Positions 1 through 11,754 of a stretch of 64,000 nt of DNA are shown piece by piece; the stretch's first letter is position 1; every line of letters starts with the position of its first letter. Position numbers and translations under genes: made by a program. The DNA comes from Tupaia tana (lineage: Eukaryota; Chordata; Mammalia; Scandentia; Tupaiidae), in the NCBI GenBank assembly GCA_026018925.1, contig JAKSZU010000009.1, positions 76,170,041 to 76,234,040 on the forward strand, in the 5' to 3' direction. Below the pieces are notes generated by a model. It had not been told where the DNA came from. It did not search any database and was given only the letters and a program-made list of their open reading frames with translations.

Positions 1-165
1 ACAGTTTCAGGCATCCACTGGAAGTCTTAGAACAGGTTCATTGAATGTGGATTACATTGATGTGAACCTTTATATAATAGAGTAATCATCATTTTCCCCC
101 ATATTTCCAGATGTTCTCATGTTTCTTCTGTTTCTTCTAGTTATTCCTTGGATAAAGAGGGACTT
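1..165. repeat. Unclassified interspersed repeat, copy 1
   Basis: This stretch is similar to 14456-14600: both hold a TTCATTGAATGTGGA motif, then ACTTTTAYATAATAG-like text, then an identical run CATGTTTCTTCTGTTTCTTC followed by TAGTTATTCC. The similarity covers about 140 bases with small indels. I do not recognise the family. The left edge of the window cuts it. No coding potential is evident. Confidence 0.45.
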
Positions 166-483
166 ATACACATACATATCCATGCATACACTGCATTTAA
201 TAATAACTTGTTATACCTGGGCCAATAAAAGTGACCCAGTTTCTTCAACACCTGGCAACAATTTTACCTCTCTGAGAGAAGGGCAGGTTCTTCATGTCTA
301 AATCAAATGACAAGTTAAATGTAGTAAAGGGAATTTGTTACCAAACTCAAAGTTTCCTTTTTAAGCACAAGTAAAACTGTAGGCAATGCTGTAATAAAGG
401 GAAGTATCGTTTTATTGCAATGTGCCAATCAAGGAGAGTGGGCAGCTCATGCTCAAAGACCCAAGAGTTACCCACCTCTATTT
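166..483. other. No recognised feature
   Basis: Low-complexity AT-rich sequence between a dispersed repeat and an old SINE. I see no gene, repeat family or RNA here. Confidence 0.4.
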
Positions 484-696
484 ATTTTTTTTTTGGAAAG
501 AGATTTTTTGCAATTGAGTTCATGTACTTGCCAGAAAGACAGAAAACAAGAAATCACCCTCCACAATTCCTTCTCCTCAATTCTCCTCTTGGGATTTTGG
601 ACATGAACACATTTGCGCCTGGTGTGAGTTTTAAGTTGCCAGGTCTGGGGTTCAAATTGTGCAGCAATTTAACCATTACACCATATACTGATCCCA
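484..696 (-). mobile_element. Old, diverged tRNA-derived SINE
   Basis: Reverse-complement order of the young SINE of this window: a T-run (reversed A tail), a gagaggttt-like stretch, GAAAGACAGAAAACAAGAAATCACC, CCTTCTCCTCAATTCTCCTC, a TTAAGTTGCCAGGTC stretch, a degraded B box (GGTTCAAATTG) and a GATCCC end. Many substitutions suggest an older insertion than the copies with clean TSDs. Confidence 0.75.
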
Positions 697-1165
697 AATC
701 TGTACTTCTAAGGGCAAAATTAAGTGCAGGAGTCCAAGATCATGATCAGTTTAATGACTGGATGAAGAAGGCATGTGCCCTCTTGATTGACAGGGTCTTA
801 GGAACCTAAGGAAATCAAGTTTTCTCTTCTGGAAGGGAGCAATCTTCAGGTTTCTAGTGCCATTCAACCTGGGATCCATGTGCTCACAGCCAGGTATATT
901 TGTCCTGCAAAACATCTTAAGTATTGAAGTCAAAACCTTATCTCTTTTAATTGGCAATTTTAGAAGTTTTATGGATCTCATTCATGGCTGAGATTGCTTA
1001 ATTACCATAACAAAAGTCTCAAAATTTGCCTCTTATATTTGGCCATTAAAATATAAAAGAACCTTGTATTCCTAGCCCCTTAGCAAAGTTTTACTTTTAG
1101 TTTAGCACTTATTAATTTTCAATTTGGGAAATTTTTTATCTTTTGCTCAATAGATGGAGAAACTG
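697..1165. other. Unique sequence, nothing recognised
   Basis: AT-rich sequence without clear repeat family or coding signal. Open frames here overlap the SINE and show no family resemblance. Confidence 0.4.
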
Positions 1166-1716
1166 AGAGCTCATCCCTGTTTTTTTAATACATTTCATTT
1201 CTGTTTCTTTTATACATTTAATCACATGTCACATAGCTTGCAAAGTGAATATTCCAACATGTATACATTTCTCACCAGTCCAGTTGAGAATACTATACAT
1301 GTAATCAACAGATAATAACCCATTTCATTGTCCCATAAATGACTTGCCTCTCTCTCTCCTTAATGTCCTTCCTCAGACTCTTCTCATTGACCCACCCTCT
1401 TCCCACACTGTATCTGGTATTTATAACAATTTTATATGTATCTATATCCTCTAGTCATTCAGTTTCAGCTATAGCATGCAGACACTCAGTATATATTAAG
1501 TGGAGACATACAATGTGTCTCCTTCATAGCCTGACTTGCTTCATTCAGCAGTAAACCTTCCATATTCATCCACTTTCTTCCAATGCTAGGGTCTTGTTTT
1601 TTATGGCTGAGTAGCATTTCATAGAGTATATGTGCCAACTTTTTTAATCCATTCTTCTGTTCATGGGCATTTGGGTTGGTTCCTTGTCTTAGCAATTGCG
1701 AATAACACAGCAATAA

Positions 1717-1911
1717 ATTTTTTTTATACTTTTTTTTCATTTATTTATTTTTACATATTTCCACAAACATTTACTTTACATAGCAAAAAATTTTAGCTCA
1801 TACTCCATAATTCTTGACAGTTTACAAACAACTTTCAAAATCTCAAAATACTGAATTTTAAAGATAATGTTCAAAATATGTCTTATAATTTTGTATAATT
1901 TTAAAACTCTA
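1717..1911 (-). mobile_element. Small A-tailed retrocopy inside L1 ORF2
   Basis: Interrupts the L1 sequence between GCAATAAAT and AAATATTGATGTAC, which are contiguous in other L1 copies. Read on the minus strand, the insert ends in AATAAATAAATGAAAAAAA, i.e. a polyadenylation signal followed by A residues. It does not resemble L1 or the SINE. The simplest reading is a 5'-truncated retrocopy of a cellular mRNA 3'UTR; the parent gene is unknown. Confidence 0.45.
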
Positions 1912-4399
1912 AATATTGATGTACAAACACTTTTCTAACTTAGGATTCTTCTGTCCTTTGAGTAGATAACAAGGAGTGGGAATACTGGATCATATGGAAA
2001 TTGTATTTGTAGATCTTTGAGGAATGTCTATAATGTTCTTCACAATGACTGGACAAATTTACATTCCCACCAGCAATGTAGGAGAGTTCCCCTTTCACCA
2101 CACCCCCACCAGTACTTATCTTTTTTTTAAAATTTTTTAATTTTTTTTTTTATGTTAGTCATTCTGACTGGGGTTAGGTGGTATTGCATTACAGTTTTGA
2201 TTTGCATCTCCCTTATAATGATGAATGCTGAGTATTTTTTCATATGCCTTTTGGCTATTCATATGTCTTCCTTAGAGAGTTTTTGTTCAACTCAGTCTCC
2301 CATCTTTTAATTGTGTTAATCATCTTCTTTCAAATAGTTGCTTGAGTTCCCTGTGTATTCTGGTTATCAGTCTCTTATCTGATGCATAGTTTAGAAAAAT
2401 ATTTTCCCTTTCAGAGGGTTGTTGATTCACACAAATTACTGTGTCTTTTGCCATACACAAACTTCTTAATATGATGTAACCCCACTTGTGTATTTTATGG
2501 ATTATTGACTGTGCTTTGGGGCTCTTATTTTATAACTCTTTGTTTACCACAATGTCTCCTGAGTTTCCCCAGGGTTTTCCTGCAGTACTTTTATAATTTG
2601 AGGTTTAAGGTTTAGAACTTTAATCCACCTTGAGTTCATTTTTGTCAATGGTGAGAGGTAGGGGCTTAGATTCGTCTTTCTGCAGGTGGATATACAGTTT
2701 TTAGAACACCATTTGCTAAAGAGGTTTTCCTTTTCCCATTGGATTGACTGGTACCCTTTGTCAAAAATCAGTTGGCTGTATGTTTGGGAGTTTATTTCTG
2801 GGGACTCTTTTCTGTTCCATTAGTCTACCTGTCTGTTTCTGTGCCAATACCATGCTGTTTTGATTAACACAGCTTTGTATTATATTTAGGGTCAGGGAGT
2901 GAAATGCTACCCACTCCACTTTTCTTGTGCAGGATTGCTTTGGCAATATGAGGTCTTTTATGATTCCAGAGAAATTCTATGACTGTCTTTTCTATATTTG
3001 TGAAGAATGTCTCTGGCACATGGATTGGGATTTCATTAATATGTAGATCATTGTGGGTAGAATTGTCATTTTGATTAATTCTTCCAAATCAGGAACATGG
3101 GATTTCCTTCCTCTTTTTTATTTTATTTTGAATGTCTTTTTTTTTCTTCTTTCTTTTAGCTTTTCATAGTTTTTCTTGTGGAGGGCTTTAACTTCTTTGG
3201 TGAGATTTATTCCTAGGTATCTTATATTGTTTGTGATCATGATAAATGGAATTACTTTTTTCAGTTCTATCTCAGTCTGCCTGCTATTCATACATAGAAA
3301 AACTATAGATTTCTGTATGTTGATTTTGTATCCTGCAACCTTACTGTATTCATTTATTACAACCAGTAATTTTTTCATACATACCATTGGGTGTTCTATG
3401 TGTACAATCATGGCATTTGCAAATAGAGATAATTTCACCTATTCTTTTCCTGTTTGGATGCCTTTCATTTTATTCTCCTTTCGGATTGTGTTGGCAAGGA
3501 CTTCCAGTACTATACTGAAAAGGAGTGGAGAAAGTGGGCATCTTTGTCTTGTACCAGTTTATAGTGGAAAAGCTTTCAGCTTTTCTCTATTCAGGATGAT
3601 GTTAACTATAGGCTTTTCATAGATAGCTTTTATTGTGTTATTGTGATTTTGCTTAGAGTCTTCACATGAAGTGATGTCGAATCTTATCAAATGCTATTTT
3701 CTGCATCAATTGATATGATCATATGGTTATTTTTCTTTGTTAATATGGTTTATTACATTTATGGTTATGTATATGTTGAAAAATCCTTGCATCCCTGGAA
3801 TAAAGCCTACCTTGTTGTGATGTATAATCTTTTTTATACATTGTTGGATACTAATTGCTAGTATCTTTTTGAGAATTTTTGCTTCTATGTTCATCAGAGA
3901 TATCAATCTATAGTTTTCCTTCCTTGTCCTGTCCTTGTCTGTTATAAGGATAGTAGTGATGGAGTCTTCATTGAATGAATTTGTGAGTTCCAACCTTTGT
4001 GATCCTTAGAAATAACTTGAGCAGAACCTTTTCTTTAAATGTTTAGTAGATTTCAGAGGTGAATCCATCAGGATCAGGGCTTTTCTTTGTTGGAAGGTTA
4101 TTACTGATTCAATCTCCTGGCTTATTATGTGCCTATTGAGACTTTCTATGTCCTCATGACTCAATCTTGGTAGATTATATGTGTCCAAGAATTTGTTGAT
4201 GTCATTCAGATTTTATGGTTTATTGACATATAGTTGTTCATAGTATCCTCTAATGATGTTTTGTATTTCTATTATATGTGTTTTTATATTGTCTACTTCA
4301 CTGCAAATTTGATTTACCTGATTCCTTTCTCTCTTCTTCTTAATTAGTCTAGCTAGTAGTGTATCGATTTTGTTTATCTTTTTAAAGAACCAGCTTTTT

Positions 4400-4668
4400 G
4401 GGAACCAGCAGTTAGCATAATGGCTATGTCGCTGGACTCCCACGTAGTTGACCGCGGTTCGCGTCCCGGACCCGGTGGCTTAAAACTCAGGCCTGGCGCA
4501 TGTTCGTGCGTGCCCAAGATCCCGAGAGGAGAATGGAGGAGAAGGGATTTCAGCATGACCATCCCCCTGGGGGGTGATTTCTCGCTTTCTGTCTCTATGT
4601 CTCTCTCTCTCTCTCTGTCTCTCTGGCGAGTGCAAGCACCCTATAGCGAAAAACCTCTCAAAAATAAA
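4400..4668 (+). mobile_element. Young tRNA-derived SINE
   Basis: Starts GGGAACCAGCAGTTAGCATAATGG (A-box region), has a B-box-like GGTTCGCGTCC, then the GAGAGGAGAATGGAGGAGAAGGGATT block, the CCCCTGGGGGG palindrome, a CT-rich tract and an A tail. TSD AAAGAACCAGCTTTT (4384-4398) is repeated as AAAGAACCAGCATTTT at 4669-4684. It retains CpGs and looks recent relative to its L1 host. Confidence 0.95.
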
Positions 4669-5985
4669 AAAGAACCAGCATTTTGTTTTATTTATTTTCT
4701 TTATAGTTCGTTTATTTTTTATTTTATTTATTTCTGCTTGTATCTTTATTTTTCCTTTTCTCCTGAAGATTTTATTTTTATTTATTTATTTATTTATTTA
4801 TTTATTTTCTGTTGCTTTTCCCATTCTCTGAGACATAATGTTAGATTGTACATTTGCCTTCTTTTCATCTTCTTATGTGCACTAATTACTATTAACTTCC
4901 CACTTATGACTGCTTTTGCAATGTCCCAAAGATTATAAAAACTCATATACTCATTGTCATTGACTTCCACAAATCTTTTGCTTTCAATATTTATTTCTTC
5001 AGTATTTCTGAAGTCATCCAGGATTAGGTTATTTAGTTTAAATTTATGTGTGCATTTTTGAGGATTTTTAAAAAAATAATATCAAGTTTAATTCCATCAT
5101 GGTAGAAGAATAAGCTGGATATAGTTTCTATGCTTTTGAATATGTAGTCTTGCTTTGTGCCCTCTCATGTGGTCAGTCTTTGAAAAGTTTCCATGTTGGA
5201 GTGAGAAAATTGTGTATCTTATGGCTTTTGGGTGGGAGGTTCTATACATGTCTGTTAAGTCCATTTGATTTATGGTATTATTTAGATCCTCTATATCTTT
5301 GCTTATTTTTTGTCTATATGATCTGTCCAAAGGAGATAGTGTGGTGTCGAGGTCCCCAACAATTAATGTGTTGAAGTTTATCTCTCCTTTTTGATCTAAC
5401 AGACTTTCTTTCATGTATTAGGGTGCTCCAGAGTTAAGTGCATAGATATTTATAAGTGTTATGTCTTTTTGATGAAGTAGTAGCTATTTTACTCTATATA
5501 ATGCCTTCTTCGTCTCTTTGTACAGTTTTTGTCTTAAAGCCTATTTTGTTGGAAATTAATATCATGACTCCAGCTCTTTTGTGGTTCCCATTTCCATAGA
5601 ATATATTTTCCCAACCCTTCAATTTTAGTTTATGTATGTTTTTATCCATGATATGAATTTCTTGTAGGCAACAGAAAAGGGTTTCTTCTTTTTATTCCAT
5701 TCATCCAGTCTGTGTCTCTTGATTGGAGCATTTAATCCATTAACATTCAGTGTTATTATCAGTAATTTCTGAAATTGTCTTTACCTTTACAATGGCCATT
5801 GTCTTAGCTTTCTTTTATTTCAGGCTGTTCATTCTTTAGTTTTCCTAGAAAAGGACACTATTCAGAGTTTCTTAAAGAGCTGGTCTGGTGATGGCAAATA
5901 CTTTCAGGTTTTGTTTGTCTGAGAAGATTTTAATCTTTTTTTTCCCATATAAAGTATAATCTTGCTAGATATAATAATCTTGGTT

Positions 5986-6279
5986 GAAGAACCAGCAGTT
6001 GGCATAATGGCTATGTCACTGGACTCCCATATAGTTGACCATGGTTCATGCCCGGTTGCTTAAACTCATGCCAGGTGCACGTGTGTATGTGCCCAAGATC
6101 CCAAGAGGAGAATGGAGGAAAAGGGATTGCGGCATGGACATCCCTCCCTGGGGGTGATTTCTCACTTTCTCTCTCTCTCTCTCTTTGTCTATCTTTCTGG
6201 TGAGCACACTCACTCTACAGCAAAAACTTCTCCAAATTAATTAATTAATTAATTAAAAAGAAAGAAGGTAAAAAGAAAA
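5986..6279 (+). mobile_element. tRNA-derived SINE
   Basis: Full-length copy of the same SINE with an expanded ATTA-rich tail. The TSD ATAATAATCTTGGTT at 5971-5985 recurs at 6280-6294. It is somewhat more diverged than the best copies (CATGGTTCATGCCC for the B box). Confidence 0.93.
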
Positions 6280-6563
6280 ATAATAATCTTGGTTAAAATT
6301 ATTTCTCTCTTAATACTTTCAAAATGTCTTTCCATTTTTCCTTGCTTGCATTGTTTTCATTGAAAGGTCCAGTGTTAGTCTGATGGGATGACCTTGGTAA
6401 GTCACTTGTTGTTTCTCTCTTTCCAATTTTAGTATCTTGGCTTTATCTGTGGATTTGGTCAGTCTGGCTAAGAAGTGCCTTGGGAAAAGATCTTCTTGGT
6501 GATTTTGATTTTTGGGGGGTCATTTGTATTTTTTGGGTTTTTGATGTTTGAGTACTTCTTTAT

Positions 6564-6837
6564 TTTATTTATTTATTTTTTTGGAGAGGTTTTTGCTATA
6601 GGGTGCATGCGCTCACCAGAAAGATAGAGAGAGACAGAGAGATAGAAAGCGAGAAATCAACCCCCAGTGGGGATGGCCATGCCACAATCCTTTCTCCTCC
6701 ATTCTCCTCTCGGTATCTTGGGCACGCACGCACGGACATGTGCCTAGCATGAGTTTAAGCCATCAGGTCCGGGACTTGAACTGCTGTCAACTACATGGAA
6801 GTTCAGTGACATAACCATTAAGCTAACTGCTGGTCCC
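6564..6837 (-). mobile_element. tRNA-derived SINE
   Basis: Reverse-orientation copy ending in CTGCTGGTCCC. The TSD TGTTTGAGTACTTCTTTAT (6545-6563) recurs as TGTTTGAGTGCATCTTTAT at 6838-6856. Confidence 0.93.
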
Positions 6838-7399
6838 TGTTTGAGTGCATCTTTATATTTTGAAAGTTTTCTTCCAAGATTTCATGGAATATATTTTCTA
6901 TGCACTTATTAGTTTCTTCACCTTCTGGAATACCAATTATTCAGAGGCTTGGACATTCAATGGAATCTAGTATTTCTCATATATTATCCTCATTTTTATT
7001 TGTTATTTTCTCTATCTTTTTGGTGTTTTTTTTTTTCCTAGATCAGAGGTTTTTTTCTTCTACATTTTAGATTCAATCTTCACCATGGTTTAATCAGCTT
7101 TTAATACGTTTGAGAGAGTTTTTGATCTCCTGTATTACGGACTTCATCTCTAATAGTTCCATCTGATTCTTTCTTATGGTGTCCATTTTTTCTTTCAAAT
7201 TGTGAAAGGCCTTCTTAATTTCCTGGAGTTGGTTGTCTCTTTTATGTTCCATAGAGTTTTCTCACTATGAATATTCTGAATTCTTTGTGTGACATTTCAG
7301 TAACTTCACTTTTTTTCAAGAAATGGAAAGAAGTTATTGTGCTCTTTTGATGGAGACATAGTTCCTGATTTCTTGAAACCTGAGGCTCTTCTTCTACTG

Positions 7400-8147
7400 C
7401 TATTTATTGTGTTGAAGCATTCACTTTTGTATATCTTTGTGGAGAATGTTTCTGTCACTGGGGAAAAGTTTACTTCCTTTTGGTGTGGATTGATATGTGT
7501 CAAAGTTTCTGTTATGGTGTATTTAGCAATGTGGTCCCCACAGGAAACGTCTTCTATTCAGGTGTCTGAAGAGCAGTTTCTCCTTTTTCACAGGTGGTTC
7601 AGTAAAAGGGAGGATCTCAGGGAGCCTCACAATAGTAGGGTATTTGAAAACTATGATTCTAGACCTTCCTGATCCCTCTTGGTGTGTAGAGGGTGAAGAG
7701 AGGATGACAATATAAGAGTGAAGAAAAAAGTGTATGTAAGTGAAAAAAGAAAAGGTCCCACATCATGAACTAGCTGGGATTGGGCTGAAGCTGGAACAAT
7801 GCCAGTGAAGGGTCAGTGAAGGGCCAATGAAGGGCCCTGTGTCAGTTTACCTGACTGGTCCACTGGGTGCTGATGGAACTGGGTTCTGCGGAGAGCTGGT
7901 AGCTACCCTATGGGGTAAGGAGAAGTAGAAAATTAGCCAAAGAAAGAAGAAGTGGTCTACTTTTCTGTCATGGAGGATGGGGGTTCTCCGAGGTTGAGAG
8001 AGCTGGGCTGGAGGTAGAGGTAGAACTGGGGCCTGGACCAATATAAGACCCTGCCTCAGTTTCCCTGACTGGGGGTGGCAAGTGGAACTGAGCTCTGCTG
8101 GAAAGCTGAAGGATGCCCTTTCTGGAAGTTGGCTGCTGATGGACCTC
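7400..8147 (-). promoter_or_regulatory. L1 5'UTR with two monomer-like repeats, element a
   Basis: Two related blocks lie about 215 bp apart (near 7831-7920 and 8048-8128), each with CAGTTT.CCTGACTGG, GTGG/GATGGAACT, and an AGAGCTGG/AAAGCTGAAGGATGCCC-like stretch. Repeated 5'UTR monomers act as internal RNA polymerase II promoters in rodent L1s. That role here is inferred. Confidence 0.5.
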
Positions 8148-8303
8148 AGAGCCCATCCCATTTTAGGAAATCTCTACTCAGTTTTGAGCTCCTAAATGTA
8201 TCAACTTATTATGAAATACAGACACACAAATAGAGAATAGGCAAATGTACAGTCAAACAAGTAAAAGGCAAATAAGTGTTAAAAAAAGAAGGGCACATGA
8301 GCA

Positions 8304-8722
8304 TGTCATGCTAATGTTAGGAGTTGTTAGGAATAATGACCTTGTTTAGGAAGATATAGATCAGAAACCAGCCTGGAACATAAAGAACTTTAAGTCGGAA
8401 CTATGTTTGTAGTTTGACTAAAAACAATTCCCAGCAGCATGGGCCCTACGAGATACAAGAATGAAGTACAGCTAAAAGAAAAATTAACAAGCCTGAGCTG
8501 GTCTAAGGACACACACTTTAGATAAACAGAGAGTATAAAACATGTTAAAAGGAGAGCCTGGAAAAGATATGAGACTGGATTGTCTTTCTTGGTACCGGCC
8601 CATTCTATTTATGAGATGTATCACTATCTTGAAAAACCTTGTGCTCAGCTTGTATTCTTTTCCTTCAGTTCTTTGCTATGACAGAGAGGTATGTACCTTA
8701 ATTTCATCAATGTAACACTTAA
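8304..8722 (+). repeat. Possible old LTR-like sequence
   Basis: Begins TGTCATGCTAATG, contains a TATA-like GAGTATAAAACA near 8529-8540, and ends near AATGTAACA. Composition and layout resemble a mammalian LTR, but I could not find a TSD or name a family. It could be ordinary unique DNA. Confidence 0.22.
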
Positions 8723-9599
8723 AAAAGCCAAACTATGTACATCCACAAGAAAAACCTTTACTTGACCTGGGAGACCAGTCTCCTCAAGGTGACTCTTGAA
8801 CAGGTCCAGAATGCATTCAACTCATTAGTAATTGAGGTTCAGCAACAATCCAATTAGAAAGAACCTCTGACTGAACCTGTCCTATCAAATGGATATTTGC
8901 AGAGTGGAGTCACAGCAAGATGTGTCTTATATAGCAGTTCAGAGACTGATATTTATACCCCACAAAATGTGTAATCTTGGTTTCTAGATGTCAAAAATGA
9001 TGAGGAAGAATATCCTAGAGCCCACTAACTTGTGACACACATTGACAAGGTGGCTTTCAGCTTAGTTGGCTTAGATGTAGCAGGTATAATCATAGGTAGT
9101 CAGACAGATAGAAGCATGAAGTCCCAAGACTCCAATAGGAAGGGCATCTGACATATCAGTCATTAATATCAGGGATTGCAGCCATACTCCTGGTGCCAAT
9201 AGGGGAAAAGTTATCTGACTTTTATTGCCTAAGCTGTCATTAGAGGATATAGAAAATGTAACTTTCTTCTCCTCCCACAGCAATTCATGTGGCCCAGACA
9301 CCTTCTTAGTTGTTTGATATTTAACCTTAACCTTCCCCTTGAGGTGCTTGACCAGTATGGGCAAAACCATCCCTATGCACATGCTCATACTTTAGAGTCC
9401 ACACTGGGCAAGCTTCCTACTGGGCACTTAAGTTTCCCTTATCAGGTAAGAAGTGTGAAGTACAAAAAATAAAACAACGACAACAACTACAGTGATACCT
9501 CTTCTCCTGAATATTCATGGCAAGATTCTGCAATAAAAGAATGCCTAACATTCCCCTCAGGGTGCAATTACTGATGCAACAATGTATGGATGCAGGGAT
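8723..9599. other. No confident feature
   Basis: Low-repeat sequence. A 105-codon open frame on the minus strand (9071-9388) shows no family motif I recognise. It could be chance or a retroviral internal relic, given the LTR-like sequence beside it. Confidence 0.3.
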
Positions 9600-9787
9600 G
9601 ATTGGGCCCAGAACTCACAGTGGGATACAAGTTCTTATCTCATGCTCATGAAAAATTAGAGGTGCAGATGCAGAGAGAAGGTATAGCAAAGTAGAGTTTA
9701 TTGAAGGAGAGGGAAGAAAAAACAGAGCTCCCAAGAAGAAGGGAGGGGTCCTAGAAAATGGGTGCTGCAAAATAACTGAGATAAGGG
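9600..9787 (-). repeat. Possible ERV LTR fragment (R/U5-like)
   Basis: On the minus strand this reads as a pyrimidine-rich block, a CAATAAACTCTACTTTGC polyadenylation-signal context, then a U5-like stretch. That layout is common in class I ERV LTRs. The upstream U3 side is cut by the L1 at 9788. No terminal dinucleotides or TSD could be confirmed. Confidence 0.33.
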
Positions 9788-10289
9788 ATTTTTTTTTAAC
9801 ATTCAATCACTCTGTATCATTATAACATACCAAATGAATTTTCCCATCTTGAATACATTGTATATTGATTCAGTCAATGATATTACCATATATATTATCA
9901 TCACCAGGTAATTTTACATTTTTGGGTTCCTTAAATGTTTTTCTTCTCCCCTCCCTTGATTACCTCTTTCTCATTTCCCCCAATTTCTCACCCTCTTCCC
10001 ACACTGTCTCTGGTATCCAAAATGATTCTCCATATCTTTATATCTTTCAAATTTCCATTTCTGCCAGAGCACCTACATTCAGTATATACATTAAGTGCAG
10101 ATATACAATGCCTCTCTTTCATAGTCTGGCTTGCTTTGCTTAGCCATAAATCTTCCATATTCATCTACTTTATATCAAATGCTGGAGTATAATTGTTTTC
10201 TATGGCTCTATAGTATTCCATAGTGTATATGTGCCACACAAGTTTTCAATCTTTTCATCTGTTCATAGACATTTGGGTTGGTTCCATGT
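9788..10289 (-). mobile_element. 5'-truncated L1 (element b)
   Basis: Starts with T-rich DNA (reversed A tail) and the 3'UTR type ACATTCAATCACTCTGTATC, then the purine/pyrimidine-rich 3'UTR and the last part of ORF2 (AATCTTCCATATTCATC… CATTTGGGTTGGTTCCATGTC). It ends abruptly at about 10289, as expected of 5' truncation. Confidence 0.85.
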
Positions 10290-10746
10290 CAGGTGAGGGG
10301 TTTTTATTTTAGTCAGGAAGGGACTTTTCCAGATTTGTTGTAGGTGAGGCTTGTGTATATGTTCTCTTTGTGGGGGTGGGTGGGCACATGCTGGATAGAT
10401 CATTATTTTTCTCCTGATTTTGGAGTGGGTGACCAGGTCAGGAAATTCTTTGTCTAGACACTTTAGGCCATAAAATTAATTATCTTCTTACCAGCATGGG
10501 AAAAAAAATTTGTTTTAGATATAGGTCATGCTACCTAGGTCAATCATTGAACCACTGCTGTGAGTGGTCTCTTCCAAGCAAGCAGCTATGCTGCTTTATC
10601 TCCATCTTAAAACTCAGTCCTTTTGTGATTCCATTTTGGGCATATACCCTAACTATATTTTTAGGTTCCCTGTCTTCTACCTCATTACTGCCTGGTAATC
10701 CACCTTCCTTTAACAGTACACTCTTCCTTCAACAGTACACTCTCAT
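10290..10746. other. Unique sequence; short duplicated motif
   Basis: No repeat family recognised. CAGTACACTCT occurs twice about 20 bases apart near 10714 and 10733, the second copy forming the TSD of the following SINE. Confidence 0.4.
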
Positions 10747-11001
10747 GGGACCAACAGGTGGTGTAATAGTTAAGGTACTAGACTTCCACAAGGTTAACCA
10801 CAGTTGAAGTCCCAGACCTGGCAGCTTGAAACTCATGGCAAGCATGTGTATATGCATGCCCAAAGTCTCAAGAGGAGAATGGAGAGAAGGAATAGAAATG
10901 TGACCATCCCCTCTGGGAAGTGATTTCTCATCTTCTGTCTCTGTCTTTCCAATAAGGATACATGTCCTAATAGCAAACATCTTTCTTTTTAAAAAAAAAA
11001 A
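10747..11001 (+). mobile_element. Older tRNA-derived SINE
   Basis: GGGACCAACAGGTGGTGTAATAG start, TTGAAGTCCC at the B box, AAGAGGAGAATGGAGAG block and an A tail. The TSD AGTACACT is at 10734-10741 and 11002-11009. Moderately diverged. Confidence 0.88.
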
Positions 11002-11748
11002 AGTACACTATCTTAAGTGTACTATTAAAATTTATTTTCCTCATACTTTTTTCATGGCTATAGCTCTATCTGTGTCTTGGAATGGTGTATAGAGCACTGC
11101 TAAAAATGGCCTCACTTAAGCTAAGCCCCCAACACCAGTTTGTAAAACAACATACTTTGACAAACATATTTACCTGACTGCTTTTATGAACTTTCATAAA
11201 CAACTTCCTTCAGGCACTTAGATAATCTACTCTTGCCACAAACCATGAAGAGTCTAGCAAGCCATGATAACCAAACTGACCACCAGGATAAAAATGTATG
11301 ACATAGGGCAAGGCCTTGGTAAGGTGGCATATATACTCGGCACTCAGATAGCTCAATGCCATTTATTCTTTGACCATTCCCATGCATGAACCAGAAGAGC
11401 TGCTGTGCTTGAGCACTCACTTAGCAGCTCTCCTTTCTATGGTCTAGAGGCACTGGGAATATGACCAGAATAAATCGTACTGGTCTTGGACACCTGTGCT
11501 GTCCCATGGACACTTGATTGCCTATCTATACTGTATTGCATTACTAGAGAACTTCATATGAAAGTCCTCCTTTCTGATGGTGGACTTGTTCCAGTGAGAT
11601 TTCTGGATGGACTCAGAAGAAGCCTCTTCGTGACTTTATAAGCAGACTTGAGACAGAATTTTATCTCGGAAAAACTTGTTTTTGCTCTTAAGATCTTCCA
11701 GCTGATTGAATAAGACCCATCAACATTATTGAGAGTATCTCTTTTATT
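11002..11748. other. Unique sequence, nothing recognised
   Basis: No repeat or coding signal recognised in this stretch up to the solo LTR. Confidence 0.4.
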
Positions 11749-11754
11749 CAAACT

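Larger units (their letters stand above)
1486..5800 (-). pseudogene. L1 ORF2 remnant (endonuclease/reverse transcriptase), element a
   Basis: Broken reading frame of an L1 ORF2, which encodes an apurinic-type endonuclease, a reverse transcriptase and a C-terminal Cys-rich region. The C-terminus is recognisable (…HILYEMLLSHKK… and the MSPLNIY end near 1486), as are reverse-transcriptase blocks around 3120-4190 and the endonuclease start near 5750 (NVNGLN-type motif). The catalytic FADD block near 3400-3430 reads FANA, so both catalytic aspartates are altered. Frameshifts, a SINE at 4400-4668 and an A-tailed insert near 1717-1911 break it further. Confidence 0.8.
5850..7400 (-). pseudogene. L1 ORF1 remnant, element a
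   Basis: Degraded ORF1 (coiled-coil plus RRM-type RNA-binding nucleic-acid chaperone in intact L1s). The sense reading runs from about 7400 down to 5850, with recognisable blocks homologous to the intact ORF1 at 46120-47121. Two SINEs (5986-6279 and 6564-6837) and multiple stops disrupt it. Confidence 0.7.
1182..8147 (-). mobile_element. Near full-length L1 (element a) with nested insertions
   Basis: Minus-strand L1, about 6.97 kb including nested inserts. In sense order: 5'UTR (8147 down to about 7400), ORF1 (to about 5850), ORF2 (to 1486) and 3'UTR/A tail (to 1182). A likely imperfect TSD flanks it: AGAGCTCATCCCTG near 1166-1179 and AGAGCCCATCCCA near 8148-8160. Three SINEs (4400-4668, 5986-6279, 6564-6837) and a small A-tailed insert (about 1717-1911) interrupt it. 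Both ORFs carry many stops and frameshifts, so it is inactive. Confidence 0.85.

Noticed and set aside
3176-3622. 148-codon open frame on the plus strand
   Set aside because: It is the antisense of L1 ORF2 (element a). The protein is hydrophobic only because it is the complement of the reverse-transcriptase region.
4420-4938. 172-codon open frame starting in a SINE
   Set aside because: Runs from a SINE into antisense L1 sequence; the MAMSLDSHVVD-type start recurs in most SINE copies and is the tRNA-like head, not a gene.
9071-9388. 105-codon minus-strand frame next to LTR-like sequence
   Set aside because: I looked for retroviral gag/pol motifs and saw none that are diagnostic. Not called as a gene.
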